A stretch of DNA of 5,979 nt from JAAYCI01 sp964370195 (GTDB lineage Bacteria; Bacillota; Clostridia; Oscillospirales; Ruminococcaceae): NCBI GenBank assembly GCA_964370195.1, contig CAYJIH010000075.1, forward strand, positions 1 to 5,979, read 5' to 3'. Positions 1 through 5,843 of this stretch are shown here, one piece after another; the first letter of the stretch is position 1, and every line of letters starts with the position of its first letter. The translations under genes were made by a program, and so were the position numbers. The notes beneath the pieces are model-generated. The model saw only the letters and a program-made list of their open reading frames with translations. It did not search any database and was not told the DNA's origin.

Positions 1-242
1 TCTTTTGCCGCCGCAATGGCCCGCGCCAGTTCATCAAGCAGGGCATCCATCTCTACAAAGGCATCGTCCAGCGCTTCGTATTCGTCGATGTAGTCCGTCG
101 ATACCAGACCTGAAGAGGTGGGCAAGGAGGTACCCCAAGAGTTGGGATCCGTCGTTCCCACACAGGAACTGCCGGCCGTAAGTGTAAACACCAGCACAGC
201 CAAAAGCACGATGGTAATTGCCTTTTTAAGTTTTCTTTTCAT
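1..242 (-). CDS. Secreted or membrane-anchored hypothetical protein, N-terminal fragment
   Basis: The reading frame starts at the ATG at 242-240 and stays open for 80 codons to the left edge, so only the N-terminus is present. Residues 2-7 (KRKLKK) are a basic n-region, followed by a hydrophobic core at about 8-23 (AITIVLLAVLVFTLTA), which makes a Sec signal peptide. A cysteine follows at residue 27, but the preceding GSS does not fit a lipobox (no Leu/Val/Ile at -3), so signal peptidase I cleavage near residues 24-26 is at least as likely as lipoprotein processing. The next ~20 residues are rich in Ser, Thr, Pro and Gly, like a linker. From about residue 47 the chain becomes acidic and helical (YIDEYEALDDAF, then DALLDELARAIAAAK). 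A purine-rich AAGG ribosome site lies 4-5 nt before the ATG. The GC content appears higher than in the transporter genes. The family is not recognised. Confidence 0.75.
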   Translation of the reverse strand, partial: MKRKLKKAITIVLLAVLVFTLTAGSSCVGTTDPNSWGTSLPTSSGLVSTDYIDEYEALDDAFVEMDALLDELARAIAAAK

Positions 243-260
243 TTTCCTTCACCCCGTTGT

Positions 261-289
261 TTTTTAGGAATTAACGCTTTGTTTGTCAA
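261..289 (-). promoter_or_regulatory. Possible second, weaker promoter for the secreted protein
   Basis: A perfect TTGACA (289-284, minus) is followed after 17 bp by TAAAAA (266-261), which matches only four of six -10 positions. The transcript would begin very close to the ribosome site. The upstream TATAAT promoter is the better candidate. Confidence 0.25.
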
Positions 290-319
290 TTGTCCCCAAT
301 ATCTTACAATGATTTTACC

Positions 320-347
320 ATTATAACAGAAAATTTCGACTTTTCAA
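320..347 (-). promoter_or_regulatory. Extended -10 sigma-A-type promoter for the secreted protein
   Basis: Read on the minus strand, TTGAAA (347-342) is followed after 16 bp by a perfect TATAAT (325-320), with TGT directly before it (the TGn extended -10 element). Transcription would start near 313, giving a leader of about 70 nt before the ATG at 242. This is too short for most known riboswitches, and no strong hairpin is seen in it. Confidence 0.7.
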
Positions 348-356
348 ATAAAATAT

Positions 357-605
357 TTATTCGTCTTCATACAAAAACGTGTGTTTTTTAGGGGAAGCAC
401 CTTTCCCATTCGCATCGACAACCAATGAGAATAAATCGGTAAAACAAAAAATCGCTTTTTGTACCGTGCTTCTATTTGTCGATTCATAAAAACCTTTCTT
501 TTGTCGCTCGTTTTGGCTCATGCCGGCACAGTAGACGGGCATCGCTCCTTTGCATAAGAGGCTGCCACACCATCCTGCACAATAATAGCACGGGCCGTGG
601 CACAC
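357..605 (-). CDS. Doubtful small cysteine-rich ORF (82 aa)
   Basis: The frame begins at a GTG (605-603) and ends at TAA (359-357). Its first 26 residues contain six cysteines (positions 2, 6, 9, 13, 18, 26) among Gly, Tyr and Trp, and another cysteine lies at 54. The second half (around NRSTVQKAIFCFTDLFSLVV) reads like a plausible helix-rich protein. Against it: there is no ATG start, the nearest purine run (AAAGGGG) lies about 14 nt before the GTG, and the frame continues upstream to a TGA at 647-645 without a better start. No signal peptide or known domain is seen. The six-cysteine head could bind a metal, but the spacing fits no zinc-ribbon or ferredoxin pattern that I recognise. It may be chance coding, a gene remnant, or the 3' untranslated part of the ECF transcript, for which no terminator is visible. 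Confidence 0.3.
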   Translation of the reverse strand: MCHGPCYYCAGWCGSLLCKGAMPVYCAGMSQNERQKKGFYESTNRSTVQKAIFCFTDLFSLVVDANGKGASPKKHTFLYEDE

Positions 606-821
606 TAAAGCGCCACAGCCCCTTTGTTTTCGATACCCTACTTTTCATGGCTTGATTTTTTCTCTGTTTTGGGTAGCATGCCTTCTCTGAACAGAGTGTT
701 TTGCCTCTTGTTTTGCCATGGTTTTACCTTTTATACCTTTATATGAATTTCATCGATTCTCTTTACAAATCATTCATGGTAAAGGAGGCCACTTCCGCCC
801 TTTCTTCACTTTGGGTGCTTT
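606..821. other. Intergenic stretch without a convincing gene
   Basis: No good rho-independent terminator for the ECF operon is found here: the minus strand has no run of more than three T. The best hairpin (CTCTG-AA-CAGAG, 685-696) has no T-tract. Two tiny minus-strand ORFs exist: 24 codons at 645-719, with an AAAGG seven nt before its ATG, and 54 codons at 484-648, starting in an ATGA overlap with the first. Both are too short to call as genes. A tandem TATAAAGG / TATAAAAGG pair lies just upstream of the 24-codon ORF. The plus strand has an orphan AAAGGAGG (780-787) with no nearby ATG. Confidence 0.4.
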
Positions 822-2321
822 CTACCCTCTATAACTCTCTTTAAAAAAGGAGAGAAGTTTTTCTCGCCCAATCGCATCACTAGGGCAGTAACTGTCTTGC
901 ACTTGCCCATTTTCGATGTGAATAACCTCATCGCAGCACCTTAAAATAAACTCCGGGTCGTGCGTTACTACAATCACTGTTTTTCCGTTTTCTGCCAGCT
1001 TATTTGCACAGTCCGACACTCTTTTCATGTTCTCTAAATCAAGCCCACTTGTTGGCTCATCAAAAATAATAATCGGGCGTTCTGAGGCGATGGCCGAAGC
1101 GATGGCCACACGCTGTTTTTGCCCTCCCGACAATGACATGGGATGGCGGTTTTCAAACTCTGTTAGGTTCATGTCTCTCAAATGGTTTTGTGCTTCTTCC
1201 TTATTCTCTATTGGCATACTAAGAAGCACTTCTTCAAGCACACTCTCCGTAAAAAGCTGATGATTCACATCTTGCATCACCATATAGCATTCTTTTATGC
1301 GCTGTTTTGTAGCATACGTTTTCGCCCGAAACTCCAAAGTTCCCTTTGCTCTTTTTTCAAGGCCGCTTAAACATCTGGAAAAGGTTGTCTTCCCCGCACC
1401 GTTGCTTCCTATAACCGCTGTCACGCGTGCGTGCCTCACCGTGGCTTTTTCTATAGAAAGCGCGCTCGCCACACTATTTTTATATTTAAAACCAAAGTTT
1501 TTTATCGTCCAAATTTGCTCGCTTGTTTTATGCTGTTTTGGCTCTATCAGGGAAAGCCCCTTCAATGTGCAAGGGCGCAGCCCCATATTGCGGCGAGTCT
1601 CTTCCGACATTTCTCTAAATTCATCCCCGCTATAGTCGCCTGTGATTTTGCCGTCTTTCAAGTAATAAACCGTATCCAGCAAATCGTAGATATAATATAG
1701 GCGATGCTCTGCAATCACAATTGTTTTGCCCTCGCTTTTAAGGGTAATAAGCAGTTCTCTTAGCTCCTCTATCGCTTTTGCATCTAGGTTCGAGGATGGC
1801 TCGTCGAACACATAAAGGTCTGGGTTAATAGCCGAAGCCGATGCACAGGCTATTTTTTGTTTTTCTCCGCCCGAAAGTGCAAAAATGCTTCGGTGCATTA
1901 AGTTTTGAATGTTTAGTTTTTGCGAAACCTCATCCACTCGGTTCAATATTTTGTCCTTATCCCAGCCATGGTTTTCAGGGGCAAAGGCAATCTCTGAAGT
2001 GGTATCAACATTAAAAAACTGAGAGCGTGGATTTTGGAACACAGAGCCAACTTGGGCCGAAATATCAAAAAGAGACAGCTCCTTATACTCTATGCCGCCT
2101 AAGGAGATACTTCCGCGAAGCTCGCCCTCGTAGTAGTGGGGGATAAGCCCGTTTAAAAGCCTTGCAATGGTTGTTTTTCCGCTGCCAGAGCTGCCACACA
2201 GCAATATAAATTCTCCTTTTTTGATCTCAAAATTTATATCAAACAGCCTGCCTCCGTTTTCACCATCTTGATTTTCGCTATTTGTCATGTATGAATAACA
2301 TACATTTTTACAGCTTATCAT
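822..2321 (-). CDS. ecfA: Energy-coupling factor transporter ATPase, two-domain fusion
   Basis: This cytoplasmic motor hydrolyses ATP to drive the EcfT/S-component membrane complex. The 499 residues contain two complete ABC ATPase domains. The first has Walker A GSSGSGKTT (43-51), Q-loop VFQNP (Q96), signature LSGGEKQK (149-156), Walker B LYVFDEP with catalytic E174, and H-loop H206. The second has GSNGAGKTT (305-313), Q350 in VMQDVNHQLF, LSGGQKQR (397-404), IIIFDEP with E422, and H454. Both sites therefore look catalytically intact. Length is about twice a single EcfA, so one polypeptide replaces the usual EcfA1/EcfA2 pair. The ATG at 2321 is chosen because it overlaps the ecfT stop in an ATGA, has GGGGG seven nt upstream, and leads straight into the first beta strand (ISCKNVCYSY). 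A start at 2372 would add 17 atypical residues and overlap ecfT by 55 nt. It is the last gene of the operon. Confidence 0.93.
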   Translation of the reverse strand: MISCKNVCYSYMTNSENQDGENGGRLFDINFEIKKGEFILLCGSSGSGKTTIARLLNGLIPHYYEGELRGSISLGGIEYKELSLFDISAQVGSVFQNPRSQFFNVDTTSEIAFAPENHGWDKDKILNRVDEVSQKLNIQNLMHRSIFALSGGEKQKIACASASAINPDLYVFDEPSSNLDAKAIEELRELLITLKSEGKTIVIAEHRLYYIYDLLDTVYYLKDGKITGDYSGDEFREMSEETRRNMGLRPCTLKGLSLIEPKQHKTSEQIWTIKNFGFKYKNSVASALSIEKATVRHARVTAVIGSNGAGKTTFSRCLSGLEKRAKGTLEFRAKTYATKQRIKECYMVMQDVNHQLFTESVLEEVLLSMPIENKEEAQNHLRDMNLTEFENRHPMSLSGGQKQRVAIASAIASERPIIIFDEPTSGLDLENMKRVSDCANKLAENGKTVIVVTHDPEFILRCCDEVIHIENGQVQDSYCPSDAIGREKLLSFFKESYRG

Positions 2322-3049
2322 CCTAGCACCCCCAAGAAGATTAAGGCTTGCACCGCCAAAAAGCCTGTGCATACAATCAAGATAAAGAAATCTTGCAACT
2401 TAAACTTAATCTCACAAGTATTGGTTCTTTTAACCGGCCCACCAAGCCCTCTTGTTAGTGAAGCACAGGAAAGTTCCTCTCCTATTTTCACGCTACACAT
2501 AAGCATGGGCACAATACGATACTCTAGCATTGCACCTGCTTTGCTGCCATTAAAGCGTATGCTTCTCATCCTCATGGCATCGTTTATAGATTTCCATTCT
2601 TCAAATATGGTTGGAAAAAACCGAAACATTACCGCCATGGGAATGGTTACCTGTTTTGGTAATTTCAGTTTTTCCATAGACGCAACAAATTCGCTTACAG
2701 TGGTGGTTGTAAGCAAAAAATATGCCGAAAAAAATCCCGGTATAAAATAAAGCGGCATAATTACAAGCGGCGTCATAATAAAACGTATCGTCCCCGTTGT
2801 AAAGGGGACGATAAACGCCTGTACTAACAGGCAAACAACCATTGCCACAATGTAAACTGCTGCTTTTTTATATGATTTAACACAAAAGGCAATGACGAGC
2901 GGTAATATCGCAGGCAGATAAAAAAGTGTTGTTTGGTACGACCCCCCAAAAACCAAAACCGATAAGGTAAGAAGCACCGCAAGTTTCGTTCGTGGGTCTA
3001 AGGGAATGCCTTTTGTATATCTTTGCGATAACAGCATCGTTTCATTCAT
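2318..3049 (-). CDS. ecfT: ECF transporter transmembrane coupling protein (CbiQ/EcfT family)
   Basis: EcfT is the membrane scaffold that links the substrate-binding S component to the ATPase. The 243-residue protein has hydrophobic segments at roughly 22-36, 40-57, 62-82, 92-114 and 219-242. A more polar cytoplasmic coupling region at about 118-215 carries the two arginine-containing motifs of the family: DAMRMRS (157-163) and ASLTRGLGG (196-204). The N-terminal LDPRTKL (17-23) is also typical. Length is normal for the family. The ATG at 3049 shares one base with the upstream TAA (TAATG). The nearest purine run (GAGAGGG) is about 13 nt away, so translation probably depends on coupling to the S-component gene. 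Its stop overlaps the ATPase start by 4 nt. Confidence 0.92.
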   Translation of the reverse strand: MNETMLLSQRYTKGIPLDPRTKLAVLLTLSVLVFGGSYQTTLFYLPAILPLVIAFCVKSYKKAAVYIVAMVVCLLVQAFIVPFTTGTIRFIMTPLVIMPLYFIPGFFSAYFLLTTTTVSEFVASMEKLKLPKQVTIPMAVMFRFFPTIFEEWKSINDAMRMRSIRFNGSKAGAMLEYRIVPMLMCSVKIGEELSCASLTRGLGGPVKRTNTCEIKFKLQDFFILIVCTGFLAVQALIFLGVLG

Positions 3050-3633
3050 TACACAATACCGGCCCTCTCAAAGTGCTTTTTGAATATTTTTCGGCCAATA
3101 AAACCGCCAATAATTCCGCAAACAAAACTTGCAATTAACAGTACCGGCAAAATCCAGCTGGGCATGTAGCTCATAAGGGCGTCTGCATACTCAAGGCCAT
3201 ACCCTTCGGTTGCAAGCATTTCGTGGTAGCTATCTCTTGTTAAAATAATAGGAATAAACGCGCCGATTACAGAAGTTGCATAAACGCCATAAGCAAGTAT
3301 GCTTTTTTTAGCACTTTTGTAGCCGTCTGCTTTTAGTATTAAATCGCAAATTAAAGCGGCAACTAAAAATGTGCCCACGCACCAATAGCCCATGCCACCA
3401 ACCATCATCAAAACACCCGATAAAAGCCCTTGAATGGTTATCATTCCAAATTTTTTCACCTTTGAAAAGTATAACATCATCGGTATGCCACCAAGCAGGG
3501 GCACAATAACACTAAGCAGTGGAATGAAAATAGGAATAACGCCCAACATGCCCGCCGCCATAATGATTACAAAATATATTGCGGTAAAAATGCCAATGTT
3601 GATAAAATCTTTGCCTTGTAGTTTGTTGCTCAT
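3049..3633 (-). CDS. ECF transporter substrate-binding S component, MptD/Trep_Strep type
   Basis: This very hydrophobic 194-residue protein has about six membrane segments (roughly 11-30, 33-55, 62-80, 84-101, 112-132, 160-182) and ends in a strongly basic tail (GRKIFKKHFERAG, 180-192). That size, hydrophobicity and basic C-terminal motif agree with the MptD-like family (Trep_Strep, TIGR02185) of putative ECF S components. Assignment is from memory of the family, not from a search. Its position directly before ecfT and the ATPase makes the S-component role very likely. Start: the ATG at 3633 has GGAGG six nt upstream and follows the promoter by about 50 nt. The substrate is unknown for this family as far as I know. 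It shows none of the vitamin riboswitch context that often identifies biotin, thiamine or cobalamin S components. It is the first gene of the operon. Confidence 0.85.
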   Translation of the reverse strand: MSNKLQGKDFINIGIFTAIYFVIIMAAGMLGVIPIFIPLLSVIVPLLGGIPMMLYFSKVKKFGMITIQGLLSGVLMMVGGMGYWCVGTFLVAALICDLILKADGYKSAKKSILAYGVYATSVIGAFIPIILTRDSYHEMLATEGYGLEYADALMSYMPSWILPVLLIASFVCGIIGGFIGRKIFKKHFERAGIV

Positions 3634-3639
3634 TATAAT

Positions 3640-3644
3640 CCTCC
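3640..3644 (-). promoter_or_regulatory. Strong ribosome binding site of the ECF operon
   Basis: Minus-strand GGAGG at 3644-3640 stands six nt before the ATG at 3633. It is the only strong ribosome site of the operon's first two genes. It overlaps, on the opposite strand, the spacer just upstream of the rightward extended -10 promoter. Confidence 0.8.
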
Positions 3645-3646
3645 GT

Positions 3647-3657
3647 TATGGTATAAT
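3647..3657 (+). promoter_or_regulatory. Probable extended -10 promoter for the regulator and hydrolase
   Basis: The plus strand reads TATGG-TATAAT (TATAAT at 3652-3657), a full match to the TRTGnTATAAT extended -10 element. No good -35 is present at 16-18 bp, which is tolerated in extended -10 promoters. Transcription would start near 3664 and run to the right, leaving a leader of about 140 nt before the regulator's ATG. It would face the leftward ECF promoter, so the two transcripts overlap by about 20 nt. Confidence 0.5.
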
Positions 3658-3667
3658 AGTTTTATCG

Positions 3668-3683
3668 GTTAGTTTGTGCTAAC
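3668..3683. promoter_or_regulatory. Palindromic putative operator between the facing promoters
   Basis: GTTAG-TTTGTG-CTAAC is an inverted repeat with 5-bp arms and a 6-bp spacer. It is centred at 3675.5, while the midpoint between the two facing -10 elements (3652-3657 and 3691-3696) is 3674. It would cover the start region of both transcripts. Read on the minus strand, its TTAGCACAAACTAAC matches 12 of 15 bases of the plus-strand element at 3745-3759. Confidence 0.5.
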
Positions 3684-3690
3684 TCAAGAT

Positions 3691-3719
3691 ATTATAGCAT
3701 CGGATTTTTTGCTTTTCTA
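3691..3719 (-). promoter_or_regulatory. Promoter of the ECF operon
   Basis: On the minus strand, TAGAAA (3719-3714; four of six consensus -35 bases) precedes, by 17 bp, a perfect TATAAT (3696-3691) with TGC before it (extended -10). Transcription should start near 3684, giving a leader of about 50 nt before the ATG at 3633. This is too short for a riboswitch, so protein-based control is more likely. The weak -35 fits an activator-dependent promoter. Confidence 0.7.
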
Positions 3720-3734
3720 TACCCATTTATCATT

Positions 3735-3759
3735 TTAGCCACAAATAGCACAAAACAAC
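3735..3759 (+). promoter_or_regulatory. Tandem direct repeats, putative AraC-family binding sites
   Basis: Two adjacent copies of a TAGC(C)ACAAA core, TAGCCACAAA (3736-3745) and TAGCACAAAA (3746-3755), are exactly 10 bp apart, one helical turn. A third related copy lies in opposite orientation at 3683-3668. The pair sits about 50-75 bp upstream of the predicted ECF transcription start, a usual place for an AraC-type activator, which typically recognises direct repeats on one DNA face. Confidence 0.45.
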
Positions 3760-3805
3760 CTTGCTCGACTATTTAAGAAAAAGATTTAGAATAGAGGCAG
3801 TAGAA

Positions 3806-4810
3806 ATGAAAAAGGAGGCTGTTTTGGATTTTGATTTAAAAAAATGGAAATTTACAGACGAGAGCGATGAATTGCAAACAAAAAAAGGACCGAATAGCAA
3901 TGACTATGTTTTTAATAACAATAGCCACAACTTTAATGCCCAATGTTATGAAGCCTTTCCCTATATGTTCCTGTGTTTTTTTGATATAAGCGCATCTGAA
4001 ATTTCTGCAAATAACAACAGCAACCATAGAAACTTGATACAGTTTAATTATTGCGTGGAAGGACGCATAGAGCTTGGTTTAGAAGATGGTTTTAACGTTT
4101 GTTTGCAAGAGGCAGATTTCTGTTTAAGTAAAGAAGTTTCAAAAACGCCCTTCTTTTTTCCCACAAAGAATTACAAAGGCATAACCATTTATTTTGATGA
4201 AGAAAATTTTAGGCTAGAAAATGCCGGCCTTCTATCAACATTTGAACTCGATTTTCAAAATCTGCACAAAAAATACCTAAGCAGCCAAAGCACAATTATT
4301 ATGCCCTCCAGTAAGGAGCTTTGCAATGTAATGGCATCACTGTGGGAAAACAAGGAAAATTTATCGAATTTTCGATTAAAACAAAGCACCCTAGAGATAA
4401 TAAATATCCTTTTAAACCACACAGATAAGCACAACGAAAAAAGAGCCTATCACACCAAAACACAAGCTGAAATTGCCAAAAAAGCGGAGAAGCTCCTCAC
4501 AGAGCATCTTGCAGAGCATATTCCAATAAAAAAGATCGCTATAAAATTCGGCATCAGTGAAACAAGCCTAAAAAACTATTTCAAAGCAATTTATGGCGAA
4601 AACATCTCTGAATATTTAAGGAAATATCGAATGAAAAAAGCATCGCAGCTGCTTCTTGAAACAAAGCTTTCTGTGGGTGAAATATCCCATTTGGTGGGCT
4701 ACACAAAACAGGGCAAATTTGCCGAACTGTTTAGGCGCTATTACGGCCATTCGCCGCTTGAATACCGCAGGGCGAACCATTTGGGAAATGAAAACCATTC
4801 AAACCTATAA
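3806..4810 (+). CDS. AraC-family transcriptional regulator
   Basis: This is a 334-residue DNA-binding regulator with an N-terminal sensing region (about 1-215) and a C-terminal AraC domain with two helix-turn-helix units: IPIKKIAIKFGISETSLKNY (239-258) and the second from 288 to about 322, with the typical VGY (297-299) and GHSPLEYRR (314-322) ends. The N-terminal pattern YCVEGRIEL, QEADFCLS and FFFPTKNYKGITIYF resembles PchR-like members of the family. Those often control metal-chelate uptake, but this is only a resemblance. The ATG at 3806 has AGAGG eight nt upstream. An in-frame TTG at 3824 has a stronger AAGGAGG (3812-3818) five nt before it and would remove six residues. A TTG at 3761 lacks a ribosome site and would translate through the end of the operator region. 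The gene is divergent from the ECF operon and probably regulates both that operon and its own. Confidence 0.9.
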   Translation: MKKEAVLDFDLKKWKFTDESDELQTKKGPNSNDYVFNNNSHNFNAQCYEAFPYMFLCFFDISASEISANNNSNHRNLIQFNYCVEGRIELGLEDGFNVCLQEADFCLSKEVSKTPFFFPTKNYKGITIYFDEENFRLENAGLLSTFELDFQNLHKKYLSSQSTIIMPSSKELCNVMASLWENKENLSNFRLKQSTLEIINILLNHTDKHNEKRAYHTKTQAEIAKKAEKLLTEHLAEHIPIKKIAIKFGISETSLKNYFKAIYGENISEYLRKYRMKKASQLLLETKLSVGEISHLVGYTKQGKFAELFRRYYGHSPLEYRRANHLGNENHSNL

Positions 4811-4817
4811 GGGGAGG
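4811..4817 (+). promoter_or_regulatory. Ribosome binding site deciding the hydrolase start
   Basis: GGGGAGG begins directly after the regulator's TAA. It lies only 1 nt from the GTG at 4819, too close to serve it, and 13 nt from the ATG at 4831, long but usable. This favours the ATG. Confidence 0.6.
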
Positions 4818-4830
4818 TGTGCAAAATCAA

Positions 4831-5778
4831 ATGAACGAATATATAAAATTACAAATAGATGCTGTGGCGCACAGTCTTTTTATCTGTGGCGAAAACACGG
4901 ACAACCCCATTTTATTGGCCATACACGGTGGCCCGGGGCAGGCCGAAACTGCCTACATTCGCCACTATCAAAAAGAGCTTGAAAAGCATTTTGTCGTTGT
5001 AAGGCACGACCAAAGGGGCGCCGGGCTTACCGGGTGGGAACACGTTGACGAAAAATCACTCACCATTGAAACCTGCGTGGAAGATACACTTGCAATAACC
5101 GAATATTTGTTAAAAAGATTTAACAAGAACAAAATTTATATTATGGGGCATTCTTGGGGCAGTATCATTGCTATACTCGCTGCAAAACGCAGCCCCGAAT
5201 TTTATCATTCGTACATAGGGGTTAGCCAAGTGGTTGATTACAACGAGGCAATGCGCCTTGGGTATATCGCCATAAACGAGCAGGCAAAAAAACAAAACAG
5301 GCAAGATGTTTTAAACCTGCTTTGCAAAATTGGAGCACCGCCATACTCGGGTAAAACGTATTCTATATACAGCAGATGCATCGGTAAAATGTCAGGGTTT
5401 ATCAAAACCAAACCCCTGTACGGAATTGGAAAAGCAATTTTCAAATCAAATACATATCCGCTGAAGGAAAAGCCCCTCTACTATTTTAATGCAATAAAAT
5501 CCGGAAAAGTGATTTTTAAAAACGGAATCAACATCCATTTACTAGAGCAAATGAAAGAGCTTGCCGTTCCTGTAACATTCATTTCAGGAAAACACGATTT
5601 AAGCACACCACTTGTTTTAGTTGAAAAATTTTATCAAAATATATCCGCCCCCAAAAAGCAACTGGTTGTTTTAGAAAACTCAGCACACATGCCACAGCTT
5701 GAAGAGTTTGACGCATTTAACAAAACAATCATAACAATAAAAAACCAAAGCTGTCATCCCTTGCAAAACACACAATAA
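4831..5778 (+). CDS. Alpha/beta hydrolase, proline iminopeptidase-like (S33 type)
   Basis: This 315-residue serine hydrolase has no signal peptide, so it is presumably cytoplasmic. The oxyanion-hole motif HGGPG is at 32-36, DQRGAG at 60-65, and the nucleophile elbow GHSWGS at 107-112 with Ser108. Asp256 (in SGKHD) and His286 (in NSAHMP) complete the probable triad. HGGPG plus GHSWGS is the pattern of proline iminopeptidases and related S33 hydrolases, which cleave N-terminal proline peptides, amides or esters; the true substrate is open. The region at about 130-230 forms the variable lid, including an APPY (169-172) seen in related proteins. Length is typical. It starts 20 bp after the regulator with no terminator between, so the two are likely cotranscribed. 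The context suggests that it acts on the compound imported by the neighbouring ECF system (inference). A GTG start at 4819 would add four residues. Confidence 0.88.
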   Translation: MNEYIKLQIDAVAHSLFICGENTDNPILLAIHGGPGQAETAYIRHYQKELEKHFVVVRHDQRGAGLTGWEHVDEKSLTIETCVEDTLAITEYLLKRFNKNKIYIMGHSWGSIIAILAAKRSPEFYHSYIGVSQVVDYNEAMRLGYIAINEQAKKQNRQDVLNLLCKIGAPPYSGKTYSIYSRCIGKMSGFIKTKPLYGIGKAIFKSNTYPLKEKPLYYFNAIKSGKVIFKNGINIHLLEQMKELAVPVTFISGKHDLSTPLVLVEKFYQNISAPKKQLVVLENSAHMPQLEEFDAFNKTIITIKNQSCHPLQNTQ

Positions 5779-5818
5779 CAAGGCCATAAACGGTTCGCCC
5801 CCTTGGTGAAGCCAACAC

Positions 5819-5843
5819 AAAAAAACACGGCGTTTGTGCCGTG
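5819..5843 (-). terminator. Rho-independent terminator for leftward transcription
   Basis: On the minus strand, CACGGC (5843-5838), a 6-nt loop ACAAAC and GCCGTG (5831-5826) form a six-pair GC-rich hairpin, followed directly by seven T (5825-5819). The plus strand has no T-tract after the hairpin. It therefore terminates a leftward transcript that begins beyond the right edge, rather than the hydrolase gene, for which no clear terminator is seen. Confidence 0.75.

Noticed and set aside
372..389. AAAAAC-GTGT-GTTTTT hairpin as a terminator
   Set aside because: The stem is nearly all A-T pairs and would be too unstable to terminate transcription.
781..821. Terminator directly after the ATPase stop
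   Set aside because: Only an imperfect hairpin with a bulge and a three-T tail can be drawn, which is insufficient for a rho-independent terminator.
780..830. Plus-strand AAAGGAGG as the ribosome site of a rightward gene
   Set aside because: No ATG or other usable start with a sustained frame follows at the right distance, and the downstream sequence is antisense to the ATPase gene.
1027..1700. Plus-strand open frames inside the ATPase gene
   Set aside because: They are antisense shadows of a confidently identified gene, with no domains or ribosome sites of their own.
2319..2372. Upstream ATG at 2372 as the ATPase start, adding 17 residues
   Set aside because: It would overlap ecfT by 55 nt and add a segment atypical of ABC ATPases. 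The ATG at 2321 has an ATGA overlap, a GGGGG ribosome site and a normal N-terminus.
2367..2750. 127-codon plus-strand frame inside ecfT
   Set aside because: It is antisense to a well-supported membrane protein, and its hydrophobic composition mirrors the real gene.
3634..3684. Riboswitch in the ECF operon leader
   Set aside because: The predicted leader is only about 50 nt and contains little besides the palindrome and the ribosome site, too short for known vitamin or metal riboswitch classes.
4656..4982. 108-codon plus-strand frame spanning the regulator/hydrolase junction
   Set aside because: It overlaps the AraC second helix-turn-helix and the hydrolase oxyanion motif in another frame; both known domains are intact.
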